From: Bacillus sp. ISL-51
GTDB lineage: Bacteria > Bacillota > Bacilli > Bacillales > Bacillaceae
DNA: 64,000 nt
Direction: 5' to 3'
Assembly: GCF_018613535.1 (NCBI RefSeq)
Contig: NZ_JAGGQB010000002.1
Coordinates: 1 to 64,000, forward strand
Of this stretch, positions 1 to 11,192 are shown in pieces. How positions within the stretch are numbered: the first letter of the stretch is position 1; each line of letters opens with the position of its first letter. Under the pieces are notes generated by a model. It was not told the origin of the DNA. It did not search any database and saw only the letters and a list, made by a program, of their open reading frames with translations. The position numbers and the translations under genes are program-made.

Positions 1-40
1 CGCCAGCGTTCGTCCTGAGCCAGGATCAAACTCTCCGAGG
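1..40 (-). rRNA. 16S ribosomal RNA, 5' end only
   Basis: The reverse complement of the first bases reads GGAGAGTTTGATCCTGGCTC and continues into ACGAACGCTGGCG, the universal 5' end of bacterial 16S rRNA. The gene runs off the left edge. In B. subtilis the mature end normally begins TTTATCGGAGAG. Here the bases before CGGAGAG read ACCCT, so the first few nucleotides of the mature RNA differ, or the processing site is slightly shifted. This should be the rrn operon that follows ygxA (rrnD in B. subtilis). Confidence 0.95.
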
Positions 41-238
41 GTGTGCAGGATGCGGATCATGCATGTGTCGTCACATGACGTGATGAACTTAACATGCGTT
101 CCTTTCCTGCTTTTCTCGTCAGTTTGACTGACTACGCACATCGCTGTGCGATTTATTTAAAACTTTGAATTAACAGGTACGTTTTGTCTTGTTTAGTTTT
201 CAAAGATCATTTCCGTCTCATCTTGAGGCGACTTTCTC
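41..238 (-). other. rRNA operon leader with boxA-like element
   Basis: This transcribed spacer lies between the rrn promoter and 16S. On the minus strand it contains TTTGAAAACTAAACAAGAC (about 188-206), the segment typical of Bacillus rrn leaders and spacers and associated with antitermination and 16S processing. No coding potential is seen. Confidence 0.65.
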
Positions 239-267
239 ATTATAACATTTTGACAAACTAGTGTCAA
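239..267 (-). promoter_or_regulatory. rRNA operon promoter (sigma-A)
   Basis: On the minus strand TTGACA (262-267) is followed after exactly 17 bases by TATAAT (239-244), a perfect consensus promoter as expected for an rrn operon. It lies about 200 bp upstream of the 16S start. Confidence 0.9.
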
Positions 268-346
268 ACGTTTTTTTCTTTTTATTTCTCCGCCGCCGTG
301 TGCTTTTTGTTAAAGCGCATCAGCGACGTTTAATAATATAACATGG

Positions 347-1231
347 TTATGATTCAGCGTCAACATCTTTTTTAAAAGAATATCCACGATGATAAACCTC
401 TTGCCCTTTGGTATCTATTTGACAAACTTCAATCAAGCCCTTTTCTGTCAGGTAATCGAGCATGACACCGAGGTCTTGGGTGAAATGAAGAAGATCGGGA
501 TGCTGAAGCAGTTCTCCAAACTGCCACATTTCTTTTTCTTTCATTACTTGATAGAGGTGGGCCGAACCGATCTCTGCTTTCGAATGAATCAGAAAATCAT
601 TTGCCAAGAATAATAATTCGAGTCTTTTCTCCAAACTTTCACGGCTCTCTACAAGTTCGGAATATAACTTGTATACTTGCGGCTCGATATGACGGACCTG
701 ATTCCACACTGTGGTTTCAGGATAAAAACCTCTGTCAATCACTTCTATGCGGGCCAAATGGTGCAGCGCGTGAACAACCGCATAGTATGCATCAAGAAAG
801 TGATTGGCTTCAAAGAAAGCTTTTCCTTCCACATATCTTCTGATCAGCTTGCCGTATTCCATTCCGATTTTTAATTTACGTTCGGCAAATGGAAATGTAT
901 TAAGCCGGTCAATAAGCTCCGCAATATATTCGTTACGGTCAAACAGCACCTTTCCGTTTATGATCCAATCTATGATTCTTCTATTCGTGCCGAGCAAAAT
1001 CCATTCCTGCAGCAAGGCTTCCGTTACAATATGTAAAGAGGCTGTTTTGTGTTCCAATTCATAATGTTTTATAAAAAGCGGCTCTTCAGCCTGTTTGACA
1101 ATGACGAGCATGACCGCATCAAAGTTATCAGTGATGGATGATGCTTTGCTCCTTCTTTCAATCATAAGGACGGCCAGCGTATCGGGATGACTTGCTCTTT
1201 CTTGGTAAATTGGACGGAGAAGATTGTCCAT
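347..1231 (-). CDS. ygxA: YgxA, nucleotidyltransferase-like protein
   Basis: This 294-residue protein is recognised from its position next to the rrn operon and ygzB and from its sequence. The family (YgxA) is described as an N-terminal nucleotidyltransferase-like domain followed by a helical substrate-binding-like region and a C-terminal winged-helix-like segment. The last 60 residues (LHFTQDLGVMLDYLTEKGLIEV) fit a winged helix. No complete GS-x9-DxD nucleotidyltransferase motif is obvious, so enzymatic activity is doubtful. The biological role is unknown. It lies upstream of the rRNA operon on the same strand but has its own coding unit. Confidence 0.85.
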   Translation of the reverse strand: MDNLLRPIYQERASHPDTLAVLMIERRSKASSITDNFDAVMLVIVKQAEEPLFIKHYELEHKTASLHIVTEALLQEWILLGTNRRIIDWIINGKVLFDRNEYIAELIDRLNTFPFAERKLKIGMEYGKLIRRYVEGKAFFEANHFLDAYYAVVHALHHLARIEVIDRGFYPETTVWNQVRHIEPQVYKLYSELVESRESLEKRLELLFLANDFLIHSKAEIGSAHLYQVMKEKEMWQFGELLQHPDLLHFTQDLGVMLDYLTEKGLIEVCQIDTKGQEVYHRGYSFKKDVDAES

Positions 1232-1434
1232 TACGATTCCTCCAATGCGATTGTTTCACTAGCTTTTGCTTCTACATTTCTATGATAAAACATGAAAGTC
1301 CTTTTTTCTAAACACATTGCACTATTATAAACAATTTTCCTTCCGGCTTCCATATATATTCTTCCCTTTTCTTACGAAAACATGAAGAATATGCCATTCA
1401 CTTTATGCTATAGTTAAACCAGAGGGGGATGGAC

Positions 1435-1788
1435 ATGGCGAAATACTCCAGCAAAATTAATAGAATCAGAACGTTTGCGTTAAGTTTGGTTTTCGTTGGG
1501 TTTATCATTATGTACATCGGATTGTTCTTTAAGCAGTCTGTTTTACTTGCCAGCTTGTTTATGATTCTTGGCCTGTTATCCATCGGCCTCAGCACCGCCG
1601 TTTATTTTTGGATCGGCATGCTGTCGACGAAAGCGGTCCGGGTGGTATGCCCCGCTTGTGAAAAAGAAACAAAAATTCTGGGCAGGGTCGATATGTGTAT
1701 GCATTGCAGAGAGCCTCTCACATTGGATAAAGGATTGGAAGGCAAAGCATTCGATGAGGCATATAACAGAAAAAACAGCGTGAAATAA
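1435..1788 (+). CDS. ygzB: YgzB, small membrane protein with zinc-ribbon-like tail
   Basis: This protein of about 117 residues starts [12 protein letters not shown]. An ATG at 1429 is in frame, but it abuts the GAGGGGG ribosome-binding site, so the ATG at 1435 with 6-base spacing is preferred. Two hydrophobic segments (about residues 13-35 and 42-63) predict two membrane helices. A CPAC-x12-CMHC motif in the C-terminal part could bind zinc. It is a conserved Bacillaceae protein of unknown function, next to and convergent with perR. Confidence 0.88.
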   Translation: MAKYSSKINRIRTFALSLVFVGFIIMYIGLFFKQSVLLASLFMILGLLSIGLSTAVYFWIGMLSTKAVRVVCPACEKETKILGRVDMCMHCREPLTLDKGLEGKAFDEAYNRKNSVK

Positions 1789-1822
1789 ACAAAGCTGACC
1801 GTATCAAAGCGGTCAGCTTCGT

Positions 1823-2260
1823 TTAATGGTTTTCTTTTTTGGAACACTCTTGGCAGACACCGTAAATCTCCAATCGGTGGTGGCTTACCTTAAAGCCTGT
1901 TACGTGAGCCGCAAGCTGTTCCACTTCGTCAAGCCCCGGATAATGAAAGTCCACGATTTTACCGCAATTTTCACAAATGGCGTGATAATGGTCTGAAGTG
2001 ACAAAGTCAAATCTGCTGGACGCATCACCGTACGTCAGCTCCTTTACAAGTCCCGCTTCCCGGAATACACGCAAATTGTTATAAACTGTCGCAACACTCA
2101 TATTAGGGAATTTCCCTTCCAAAGCTTTATATATATCGTCTGCTGTCGGATGAGCCATAGAATCCACGAGATATTCCAGAATCGCATGACGTTGAGGAGT
2201 AATTCGGACTCCCGTATCCTTCAACGTGTCTAAGGCTTCTTTTAATTCATGTGCAGCCAT
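1823..2260 (-). CDS. perR: PerR, peroxide-responsive Fur-family repressor
   Basis: This 145-residue metalloregulator senses H2O2 by iron-catalysed histidine oxidation. All regulatory metal ligands of PerR are in place: H37, D85, H91, H93 and D104. The structural zinc site is C96/C99 and C136/C139. The N-terminal winged helix spans residues 1-85 with recognition region [10 protein letters not shown]104, which separates PerR from Fur, is present. The gene faces ygzB and has a Per box at its own promoter, so autoregulation is expected. A downstream peroxidase-type gene (bcp) fits a peroxide-defence neighbourhood. Confidence 0.97.
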   Translation of the reverse strand: MAAHELKEALDTLKDTGVRITPQRHAILEYLVDSMAHPTADDIYKALEGKFPNMSVATVYNNLRVFREAGLVKELTYGDASSRFDFVTSDHYHAICENCGKIVDFHYPGLDEVEQLAAHVTGFKVSHHRLEIYGVCQECSKKENH

Positions 2261-2296
2261 CCGTCATGCACCTCTCTTCTAAAAAAGATTCTTACT

Positions 2297-2311
2297 TTAT
2301 AATGTTTATAA
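2297..2311 (-). promoter_or_regulatory. Per box upstream of perR
   Basis: TTATAATGTTTATAA matches the 7-1-7 PerR operator (TTATAAT-N-ATTATAA) with one mismatch. It lies 36-50 bp upstream of the perR start and just downstream of the predicted -10, so bound PerR would block transcription of its own gene. Confidence 0.8.
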
Positions 2312-2313
2312 TT

Positions 2314-2343
2314 AGTGTACATCTTTTACCGGTTCCCTGTCAA
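2314..2343 (-). promoter_or_regulatory. Candidate perR promoter
   Basis: On the minus strand TTGACA (2338-2343), an 18-base spacer and TACACT (2314-2319) form a sigma-A promoter immediately upstream of the Per box. Confidence 0.6.
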
Positions 2344-2385
2344 ATGTAATCTGAAGGAAAGCCCGGGATTTCAAACGTTTGTCCA

Positions 2386-2859
2386 TTATTTTGCCGCAAT
2401 TTGCTCCAATTCGCGAAGAGCCTCTGCGACATGGTCTTTTACTTTTACCTTTCTCCATTCCTTCACAAGACGGCCTTCTTTATCTAATAAGAAAGTGGAC
2501 CGTTCAATTCCCATGTATTCTTTCCCGAAATTCTTCTTCAGTTTCCACACATCGAAAGCTTCTGCCAGTTTGTGCTCATCATCTACAAGAAGCTGAAAAG
2601 GAAGATCATGCTTCTCTTTGAATTTTTCATGCTTGTCCCGGCTGTCAGGACTTACCCCGATTATAACTGCGTCAAGCCCCGCGAAGCTTTCGTGCTGATC
2701 GCGGAAATCGCACGCTTCAGTCGTGCATCCCGGCGTCATGTCTTTCGGGTAAAAATATAGAACAACGTACTTTCCTTTAAAGTCAGTCAATGAGACCTCT
2801 TCTCCGCTGTCGTTTTGCAATTTCATATCCGGTGCCGTTTGTCCGATTTCAATAGCCAT
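2386..2859 (-). CDS. bcp: Bcp/PrxQ-type thiol peroxidase (YgaF)
   Basis: This 157-residue AhpC/TSA-fold peroxiredoxin reduces peroxides through a peroxidatic cysteine. The active-site motif is TPGCTTEACDFRD, with peroxidatic C45 and resolving C50 five residues apart, the atypical two-cysteine arrangement of the PrxQ subfamily. Length is normal. It is divergent from gsaB and upstream of perR on the same strand. Confidence 0.93.
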   Translation of the reverse strand: MAIEIGQTAPDMKLQNDSGEEVSLTDFKGKYVVLYFYPKDMTPGCTTEACDFRDQHESFAGLDAVIIGVSPDSRDKHEKFKEKHDLPFQLLVDDEHKLAEAFDVWKLKKNFGKEYMGIERSTFLLDKEGRLVKEWRKVKVKDHVAEALRELEQIAAK

Positions 2860-2963
2860 TTCTTGTACCTCCGGGTTTTTTTATTAAGCGTATCCAATTC
2901 ACGGCAAGATTACAACCGTTATCCCCTCGGATTTAGATTGGCCTTTTTTACGGATTTGAACCG

Positions 2964-2991
2964 TTGTGCTCGTATTGAAGCATGCTACAAT
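2964..2991 (+). promoter_or_regulatory. Candidate gsaB promoter
   Basis: TTGTGC (2964-2969), a 16-base spacer and TACAAT (2986-2991) lie 37 bp upstream of the gsaB start. The -35 is imperfect. Confidence 0.45.
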
Positions 2992-3027
2992 AGGAAATGA
3001 CGTAAGGAGATATTAGGAGGGTCATTT

Positions 3028-4317
<1,290 letters not shown>

Positions 4318-4329
4318 CTGCTGAAACAA

Positions 4330-4360
4330 GCGGGAGCCCGGGGCTTCCGCTTTTTCTTTT
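4330..4360 (+). terminator. gsaB terminator
   Basis: GCGGGAGCCC (4330-4339) pairs with GGGCTTCCGC (4341-4350), followed by a T-rich run, 13 bp after the gsaB stop. Confidence 0.85.
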
Positions 4361-4400
4361 TGTCCGATTTGTGAGATAATGGTTTTTTCAAAAAAAGACC

Positions 4401-4429
4401 TTGAATAATTGGTTTGATCCCTGTATATT
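4401..4429 (+). promoter_or_regulatory. Candidate ygaE promoter
   Basis: TTGAAT (4401-4406), a 17-base spacer and TATATT (4424-4429) lie about 100 bp upstream of ygaE. Confidence 0.55.
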
Positions 4430-4526
4430 ACTTTATTGTTTAGCAAATTAACTGACAGGGAAATGTAAGTGTCAGCCGTTCGTTCGGCACATAATTTATT
4501 AGAGAAAGGAATGCACGCACAAACCA

Positions 4527-5591
4527 ATGAAACTTGGTGCCCGCATTTTTAAAACAGGGATTGCGATTACGCTTGCTCTCTATTTAGCATCATGGATCGG
4601 ATTGCCTTCGCCGATCTTTGCAGGGATTGCAGCCATATTTGCCATACAGCCCTCTATTTACAGGTCTTTTCTTATCATTATTGATCAAGTACAGGCAAAT
4701 ATCATCGGCGCTATTATCGCTACGGTGTTCGGGCTGATTTTCGGCCCCAGCCCGATTATGATCGGATTGACCGCGGTGATTGTCATTACGATTATGTTAA
4801 AACTGAAAATCGAACATACCATTTCGATCGCACTCGTTACAGTCATCGCGATTTTGGAAACACCCGGAAACAGCTTTCTGACCTTCGCTTTAATACGAAC
4901 AAGCACCGTTATTTTAGGGGTGCTCTCTTCCTTTATCGTGAATCTTGTGTTTCTTCCGCCGAAATATGAAACGAAGCTCACTCATCATACCGTAGAAAAT
5001 ACGGACGAGATCATGAAGTGGATCAGGCTGACCATGCGGCAGTCGACAGAGCATTCGATCTTGAAAGAGGATATCGAAAAGCTGAAGGAAAAAATGATTA
5101 AGCTTGATCAGACGTACCTTCTTTACAAAGAAGAAAGAAGCTACTTTAAAAAAACGACCTATGTGAAGTCACGAAAGCTTGTTTTATTCAGGCAGGCGAT
5201 TATTACGGCGAATCGGGCGCTTGATATGCTGAAAAAACTGCATCGCTACGAGAATGAAATTTATCATATGCCTGAGGAATTTCAGACGACGCTTACAGAG
5301 GAACTCGATTATCTGCTTCACTGGCACGAACGGATTTTGATGCGGACGGTCGGCAAGATCAAACCGCATGATGATTCAGAAGAAGAAGGCATACGATATA
5401 AACAGCTGCTGACGAAATCTTTCTTAAAAAACCAGCAGAACTGTGAGGATGAACTGCTCGATTACAATATGCTCAGCATTATGGCGGCTGCGGCGGAATA
5501 CCGCGAACAGCTGGAGCATTTGGATACATTGATCACTAGTTTTCAAACGTACCATCCGAAAGACAGTGAATTAGAAACAGAAGATGAGTAA
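4527..5591 (+). CDS. ygaE: YgaE, aromatic-acid-exporter-family membrane protein
   Basis: This 354-residue protein has about six hydrophobic helices in residues 1-150, the aromatic acid exporter N-terminal fold (ArAE_1 type). The soluble helical C-terminal domain of about 200 residues is rich in charged and aromatic residues. No substrate is known for the Bacillus protein. The only in-frame start is ATG 4527, but the nearest Shine-Dalgarno sequence (AGAAAGGA, 4503-4510) is 16 bases away, longer than usual. It is flanked by terminators on both sides. Confidence 0.85.
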   Translation: MKLGARIFKTGIAITLALYLASWIGLPSPIFAGIAAIFAIQPSIYRSFLIIIDQVQANIIGAIIATVFGLIFGPSPIMIGLTAVIVITIMLKLKIEHTISIALVTVIAILETPGNSFLTFALIRTSTVILGVLSSFIVNLVFLPPKYETKLTHHTVENTDEIMKWIRLTMRQSTEHSILKEDIEKLKEKMIKLDQTYLLYKEERSYFKKTTYVKSRKLVLFRQAIITANRALDMLKKLHRYENEIYHMPEEFQTTLTEELDYLLHWHERILMRTVGKIKPHDDSEEEGIRYKQLLTKSFLKNQQNCEDELLDYNMLSIMAAAAEYREQLEHLDTLITSFQTYHPKDSELETEDE

Positions 5592-5620
5592 CCCGGTGTC
5601 AGAAAAACCGGGTTTTTTTG
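5590..5620 (+). terminator. ygaE terminator
   Basis: AACCCGGT and ACCGGGTT form a stem followed by seven T, overlapping the ygaE stop codon. Confidence 0.85.
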
Positions 5621-5666
5621 TATAAAAAAATCTTATACCGCCGAGCGGCGATATAAGATTTGGGGG

Positions 5667-7409
5667 TCAATTTAAGTTTTGAATGGTAAATAAATGTCTG
5701 TATTGGCTGTCCTGCCCCATCAATTCCCCGTGTGTGCCGGTTTCAATGATGGCGCCGTTTTCCATGACCACAATTTTATCTGCATGTGTAATGGTGGACA
5801 GCCTGTGGGCAACGATAAATGTCGTCCGGTTTTTCGCAAGCTTGTCCATCGCTTCCTGAATGTAGCGTTCACTTTCAAGGTCAAGCGCCGATGTAGCTTC
5901 ATCAAGAATCAACAGCGGCGGATTTTTCAAGAATACCCGTGCGATGGAGATGCGCTGTTTCTGTCCGCCTGACAATTTAACGCCCCGTTCGCCGACCCGC
6001 GTCTCATAGCCTTCCGGAAACCCCATGATAAATTCGTGGGCATTTGCCGCTTTCGCCGCCGCAATCACTTCATCCAGAGATGCTTCCGGCTGGCCGATCG
6101 CTATATTTTCCCGAATAGTTTCGCTGAACAGGAATGTGTCTTGAAGCACCATCCCCACTTGATTGCGGAGGCTTCTCGCTTCATAGTCGCGAATATCAAT
6201 GCCGTCAATCAGCAAGCTGCCGCTTGAAACGTCGTAAAACCGCGGAATGAGGCTTACGAGCGTCGATTTCCCGCCGCCGCTCATGCCGACGAGCGCTATT
6301 GTTTCTCCTTTTTTCACTTGCAAGGATACGTCCCGCAATATGTTTTCTTTTCCTTTTTCATAGCTGAACGAAACGTGCTGAAATTCGACTTCGCCCTTGA
6401 TTCCGTCCGCTTTTACCGCATCTGGTTTATCGGTTAGCTCATACGGTTCATCGATAAATTCAAACACGCGGTCCATGGAAGCGATCGACTGGGTCAAGGT
6501 AGTTGAAGAGTTAATCAATCTTCTGACCGGATTGTACATTCTGTCGATATACCCGACGAAGGCAACCATTGTTCCGACTGTCAGCGGCCCGTTGATGACA
6601 AAATAGCCGGCAAATGCGATGACAATAAGGGGAGCCAAATCCGTAATGGTATTCACAACCGCAAACGTTTTTGCATTCCAATTCGTATGACGGATCGCTT
6701 TGTTCAGAAAATGCCCATTCTTTTCATCAAAGTTTGCTTGTTCATAATCTTCGATCGCAAAGCTTCGTATGACCGGCATCCCCTGCACCCGCTCGTGCAG
6801 GTGGCCCTGAACTTGAGCAAGAGCCTGCGACCGCTCTCTTGTGAGCTTTCGCAAACGGCCGTAAAAATACTTAACTGAAATGCCGTATAAAGGGAATAAA
6901 ATAACGGATATCAGCGTCAGCTTTATATCGAGAGTCAGCATGATACAGATGACAATCAAAACGGTCATCATATCGAGCCAAATGTTCATCAGCCCCGTAA
7001 TGACAAAATCTTTAGTCTGCTCGACATCGTTTATCACCCGGGAAATGATTTCACCCGTTCTTGTATTGGCGTAAAACCGCAGGCTCAGCTTTTGAATATG
7101 GTCAAACAATGCCGCTCTGATGTCATAGAGCACCCGGCTGCCCGTCCATTGCGCAAAATATTGCCGATAATACTCTACCGGAGGACGCAGGACTAAAAAC
7201 AGCACGAGCATAATGCCCATAATGGTGAACAAGGTCGATGTTTTAGCGCTTGCCGTGCCGCCGCCTTGAATAATGTCATCGACCACATACTTTAACAGCA
7301 GCGGAAGCGCAAGCGGGATGGAGAATTTTATGATTCCGATCAATACTGTGATAAAGATTTGTTTTTTATAAGGTTTTACAAATTGCATATAGCGTCTGAT
7401 TACGCCCAC
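5667..7409 (-). CDS. ygaD: YgaD, ABC exporter half-transporter
   Basis: This 580-residue protein is a fused type I ABC exporter with six membrane helices in residues 1-300 and a C-terminal ATPase. The nucleotide-binding domain has Walker [10 protein letters not shown], signature LSGGQKQR, Walker [13 protein letters not shown] and the switch His in IVAHRLS, all canonical, so a homodimer with two active sites is plausible. It resembles MsbA/BmrA-type lipid or multidrug exporters. The substrate is unknown. No partner gene is adjacent. Confidence 0.9.
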   Translation of the reverse strand: MGVIRRYMQFVKPYKKQIFITVLIGIIKFSIPLALPLLLKYVVDDIIQGGGTASAKTSTLFTIMGIMLVLFLVLRPPVEYYRQYFAQWTGSRVLYDIRAALFDHIQKLSLRFYANTRTGEIISRVINDVEQTKDFVITGLMNIWLDMMTVLIVICIMLTLDIKLTLISVILFPLYGISVKYFYGRLRKLTRERSQALAQVQGHLHERVQGMPVIRSFAIEDYEQANFDEKNGHFLNKAIRHTNWNAKTFAVVNTITDLAPLIVIAFAGYFVINGPLTVGTMVAFVGYIDRMYNPVRRLINSSTTLTQSIASMDRVFEFIDEPYELTDKPDAVKADGIKGEVEFQHVSFSYEKGKENILRDVSLQVKKGETIALVGMSGGGKSTLVSLIPRFYDVSSGSLLIDGIDIRDYEARSLRNQVGMVLQDTFLFSETIRENIAIGQPEASLDEVIAAAKAANAHEFIMGFPEGYETRVGERGVKLSGGQKQRISIARVFLKNPPLLILDEATSALDLESERYIQEAMDKLAKNRTTFIVAHRLSTITHADKIVVMENGAIIETGTHGELMGQDSQYRHLFTIQNLN

Positions 7410-7450
7410 ACTTTATCCCCCTCTCTCTTTAAGGCGTGTGAGCCCATGTG

Positions 7451-7480
7451 AAAAACCTGTTGACCCGCCAACAGGTTTTT
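7451..7480. terminator. Terminator after ygaC
   Basis: AAAAACCTGTTG (7451-7462) and CAACAGGTTTTT (7469-7480) form a perfect 12-bp stem with T-runs on both strands. It ends ygaC on the minus strand and separates it from ygaD. Confidence 0.85.
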
Positions 7481-7490
7481 TTCGTATTCT

Positions 7491-8021
7491 TTATTTTGTA
7501 TAGCGCAGATACCGTTCATACCACATATCAACAAATTCCGGAGCAAACGGCCCTTTCCGCTGATGAATCCAATGAAGCAGCGTATTTAAATATTCTTTCA
7601 AAATGCTGTCGATTTCCTTAGGATAATTCATTGTTTTGCGGTGATCGTCATACTCATCTTCGTCAAGAATGTTATACGTCATATCCGGAAACACTTTGAC
7701 ATCCAGATCGTAATCAATATATTTAATGGCCTCTTCGTCGCAGGCGAACGGTGAACTGATGTTGCAATAATAGTGAACCCCGTCATCTCTCAGCATCCCG
7801 ATGACGTTAAACCACTGCCTCGCATGAAAGTAGCAAATCGCAGGCTCTCTCGTCACCCATGTCCGGCCGTCGGATTCCGTTACCATTGTCCGGTCGTTTG
7901 CTCCGATAATGCACATTTCCGTACTTTTTAAAATCGTCGTTTCGTTCCAAATTCGATGAAGCAGCCCGTTATGCTTATAGCTGTGAATTTGAATGGTTTC
8001 TCCTTCCTTGGGATATCCCAT
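7491..8021 (-). CDS. ygaC: YgaC, DUF402 nucleoside tri/diphosphatase-like protein
   Basis: This 176-residue cytosolic protein belongs to the DUF402 (FomD-like beta-barrel) family. Family members from Staphylococcus and Streptomyces hydrolyse nucleoside di- and triphosphates with divalent metal. The characteristic acidic patch ([13 protein letters not shown] and LDEDEYDDH) lies at about residues 107-135 and would hold the metal. The start has AGGGGAGAAAT upstream. It is monocistronic between terminators. Confidence 0.88.
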   Translation of the reverse strand: MGYPKEGETIQIHSYKHNGLLHRIWNETTILKSTEMCIIGANDRTMVTESDGRTWVTREPAICYFHARQWFNVIGMLRDDGVHYYCNISSPFACDEEAIKYIDYDLDVKVFPDMTYNILDEDEYDDHRKTMNYPKEIDSILKEYLNTLLHWIHQRKGPFAPEFVDMWYERYLRYTK

Positions 8022-8119
8022 ATTTCTCCCCTACTTTCTGTAAAGCCCTGCAGTCATTGCAGCCGCAATTGCTTTCCGACAAGTCTTTTCACTATTATAC
8101 CGTTACGAATTAAAAAATG

Positions 8120-8151
8120 AAAATAAAAGAACCATCCCGCTTCCGGAATGG
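8120..8151 (-). terminator. ygaB terminator
   Basis: On the minus strand CCATTCCG pairs with CGGGATGG (8132-8151, one G-U pair), followed by TTCTTTTATTTTC, just after ygaB. Confidence 0.65.
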
Positions 8152-8156
8152 CACAT

Positions 8157-8423
8157 TCATCTTTGCACAAAGGAAGACGTCTTTTCTGTGCTGCGATAGG
8201 ATCGGATGACCTGCTCTGTCTGCCTCTGGAATAACTCCTGTATGCCAGCCAGATCTTTTCGCTTGGTTGCGATTTCGTCCTGAACATTGTCCAGTTTTGC
8301 ATCTCTTTCCAAACTGATGAGTTCCGCTTCGACTTGCCTGCATCGGTCAAGTTCTGACTGCAGCTCGAGAAGCTGATCCATGATCTTCATCTGTTCACTT
8401 ACAAGCTTTTCAAACTCTGACAT
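8157..8423 (-). CDS. ygaB: YgaB, small coiled-coil protein
   Basis: This 88-residue protein starts MSEFEKLVSEQMK and has heptad-like leucine spacing through residues 5-65, predicting a long coiled coil with no membrane segment or signal. It corresponds by position and sequence to B. subtilis YgaB. The function is unknown. AAGGAGG precedes the start. Confidence 0.82.
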   Translation of the reverse strand: MSEFEKLVSEQMKIMDQLLELQSELDRCRQVEAELISLERDAKLDNVQDEIATKRKDLAGIQELFQRQTEQVIRSYRSTEKTSSFVQR

Positions 8424-8535
8424 CGGGTTCCTCCTTGAGCTTTTGAGTTGATACTACATACCATTTCGATTTTCAGGAAGAAATCCCTTTGACTCATTCT
8501 GTAGAGGATTCACAAGTTTTGTCGTTTTCACACAA

Positions 8536-8571
8536 GAAAAAAGCACTTCCACCCGAAGATGAAGTGCTTTT
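8536..8571 (-). terminator. sspE terminator
   Basis: AAAAGCACTTC and GAAGTGCTTTT (8539-8571) form an 11-bp stem with A/T runs on both sides, 13 bp after the sspE stop. Confidence 0.85.
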
Positions 8572-8583
8572 CTGTTTCAGTGA

Positions 8584-8754
8584 TTAGCTGTTTTGTTGTT
8601 TGTTTTGTTCAGCTGATTGGTTTTGCTTTTTAACCTGCTGTACATCAGTTTCACTGCCGAATTCAGTGCCGAATTGACCCTGACTGGAAGCTGATTGTTG
8701 GTTTTGTTTTTTCACTTGCTGAACGTCTGTTTTGCTGTTGTTTAAGTTTGCCAT
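8584..8754 (-). CDS. sspE: SspE, gamma-type small acid-soluble spore protein (short form)
   Basis: This 56-residue Gln/Asn-rich protein is the amino-acid storage SASP of the spore core, degraded by the GPR protease at germination. The start is ATG 8754 (MANLNNSK) behind GGAGGTGAT. An in-frame ATG seven codons upstream lacks such a site and falls in the promoter region. Two copies of TDVQQVKKQNQ (residues 9-19 and 36-46) flank TEFGSE, the GPR cleavage-type sequence. B. subtilis SspE has 84 residues and three repeat units, so one unit is missing here. Confidence 0.93.
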   Translation of the reverse strand: MANLNNSKTDVQQVKKQNQQSASSQGQFGTEFGSETDVQQVKKQNQSAEQNKQQNS

Positions 8755-8775
8755 TGTTATCACCTCCACGCCCAT

Positions 8776-8806
8776 TAGAATGCGCAGGAGGCAATACGGC
8801 TATTCA
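8776..8806 (-). promoter_or_regulatory. sigma-G promoter of sspE
   Basis: On the minus strand TGAATA (8801-8806), an 18-base spacer and CATTCTA (8776-8782) match the forespore sigma-G consensus (TGAATA / CATACTA). It lies 22 bp upstream of the sspE start and overlaps the end of fabL's downstream region. Confidence 0.8.
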
Positions 8807-8820
8807 TCTTTTTTAAAAAA

Positions 8821-9654
<834 letters not shown>

Positions 9655-9656
9655 TT

Positions 9657-9881
9657 ATGTATGTCGGACGTGATATAGGCGAATTGGCCATGATGTCAAA
9701 AAAAGATTGGAAGGACTCGGAACTTGCCTATTTCCATCAGGCCTTCCAGCAAATTATGCCGTATTTAAACGAGGAAGGCCAGTCCAAATATCGGGAACTG
9801 GTACAGGAAATCGAAGCGCGCGGCGGGCTGAAACGGAATGAAGCAGATTACGCCCACGGCACGCGCGTCACCTATGATTGA
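9657..9881 (+). CDS. yfhS: YfhS, small conserved protein
   Basis: This 74-residue soluble protein ([12 protein letters not shown]) is highly similar to B. subtilis YfhS as I remember it. No known domain is seen. AAAGGGG precedes the start. Its last 10 bases overlap the 3' end of mutY on the other strand, so the two genes are convergent. The function is unknown. Confidence 0.85.
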   Translation: MYVGRDIGELAMMSKKDWKDSELAYFHQAFQQIMPYLNEEGQSKYRELVQEIEARGGLKRNEADYAHGTRVTYD

Positions 9882-10966
9882 ACGCTGTCCGCCATTTTCC
9901 AAATCTTTTGATGGGAAACGGGGAACGCGTATTCCTCGAGTTCTTCTTTTGTGACTTGTTTTAATTCTGTTGGATCCGACACTTGTTTTACTTTACCGAA
10001 AAAGACAGAAATATTCCATACAAGATGAGTGAAAACATGTTCAACGATGCCTTCCAGTTCACCGATTTCCGCTTTTACGCCCATCTCTTTTTCCAGAAAG
10101 GCTGCAAGCTGCTCCCTTTCCGTTTTTATTCCTTTTTGGGTTTCTGTGTTCGGGAATTCCCACAGGTTGGCGAGCAGTCCTTTTGACGGCCGTTTATGGA
10201 TAAAGATCTTATCTTGTTCGTCTGTCAGGACAACGGCTGCCATCGTTTTGATTCCCGGCTTTTTCTTTTTGCTTTTGACTGGCAGCTCCCGCTCTGTCCC
10301 TTCTGAAAATGCCGAGCAATGATGCTGCACGGGACACAAAAGGCAGGACGGCGATTTCGGTGTGCAAATGATGGCTCCAAGCTCCATCAGGCCCTGATTA
10401 AATTCAGATGGTTTTTCATGTGAAATAAATGCCTTCACAGCCTGCTCAAAAATCGTTCTTGTTTTAGGTTTGGCGATATCGTCCCAAATGGAAAGGATTC
10501 TTGACATGACACGCATCACATTGCCGTCTACGGCGGGGATTGGCTTGTTGTATGCGATGCTGAGCACGGCTCCTTTTGTATAAGGGCCGACTCCCTTCAG
10601 GCCGCCAAATTCCTTTTCCTCAGCGGGAACAACTCCCCCGTATTGCTCGTTGACTTCTTTTACAGCGGTTTGCAGATTTCTGACACGGGAATAATAGCCT
10701 AACCCTTCCCACGCTTTGAGCACTTTTTCTTCATCGGCTTCGGCGAGAGCCCGAACGGTCGGAAATTGCTCAACAAACCGCTGAAAATAAGGAATAACCG
10801 TTTCTACGCGCGTTTGCTGCAGCATGACCTCTGACACCCATACCCGATACGGATCCTGATTTTCTCTCCACGGCAGAATTCTCTGTTCTCTTTCGAACCA
10901 TGTAATTAAGTCCTCACGAAATTTGTCTATGTCTTTTTGTTTCATTTTTTCTTCAAGTGCGTTCAT
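9872..10966 (-). CDS. mutY: MutY, A/G-specific adenine glycosylase
   Basis: This 364-residue base-excision enzyme removes adenine mispaired with 8-oxoguanine. The HhH-GPD fold spans residues 20-220, with catalytic E46 ([10 protein letters not shown]) and D147 (VDGNV). The [4Fe-4S] ligands are C201, C208, C211 and C217 (C-x6-C-x2-C-x5-C). The C-terminal Nudix-like domain (about 230-360) reads the opposite 8-oxoG. It is complete. Confidence 0.96.
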   Translation of the reverse strand: MNALEEKMKQKDIDKFREDLITWFEREQRILPWRENQDPYRVWVSEVMLQQTRVETVIPYFQRFVEQFPTVRALAEADEEKVLKAWEGLGYYSRVRNLQTAVKEVNEQYGGVVPAEEKEFGGLKGVGPYTKGAVLSIAYNKPIPAVDGNVMRVMSRILSIWDDIAKPKTRTIFEQAVKAFISHEKPSEFNQGLMELGAIICTPKSPSCLLCPVQHHCSAFSEGTERELPVKSKKKKPGIKTMAAVVLTDEQDKIFIHKRPSKGLLANLWEFPNTETQKGIKTEREQLAAFLEKEMGVKAEIGELEGIVEHVFTHLVWNISVFFGKVKQVSDPTELKQVTKEELEEYAFPVSHQKIWKMADSVQS

Positions 10967-11192
10967 ATCTTCTCCTCAGATGTTCGCGTCCCGCTTTTCT
11001 TAAAACCGTTTTTTGGTGTACACTAAGGGCACATCACGATAATATGTTACATTAAATAGAGATAAAGAAAAAGCGGAAACATATGAGAACGGCTGATACA
11101 CACGCTATGATTGGGCAAACAGAAAATGGGGAATATCTTATAATGCGAAATATGCAGGCTCACTGATTTTTCCACCTGCAAGGAGGTCACCA

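Noticed and set aside
389-1064. Overlapping plus-strand reading frames opposite ygxA
   Set aside because: They lie wholly within ygxA on the other strand, lack ribosome-binding sites and have non-protein-like composition.
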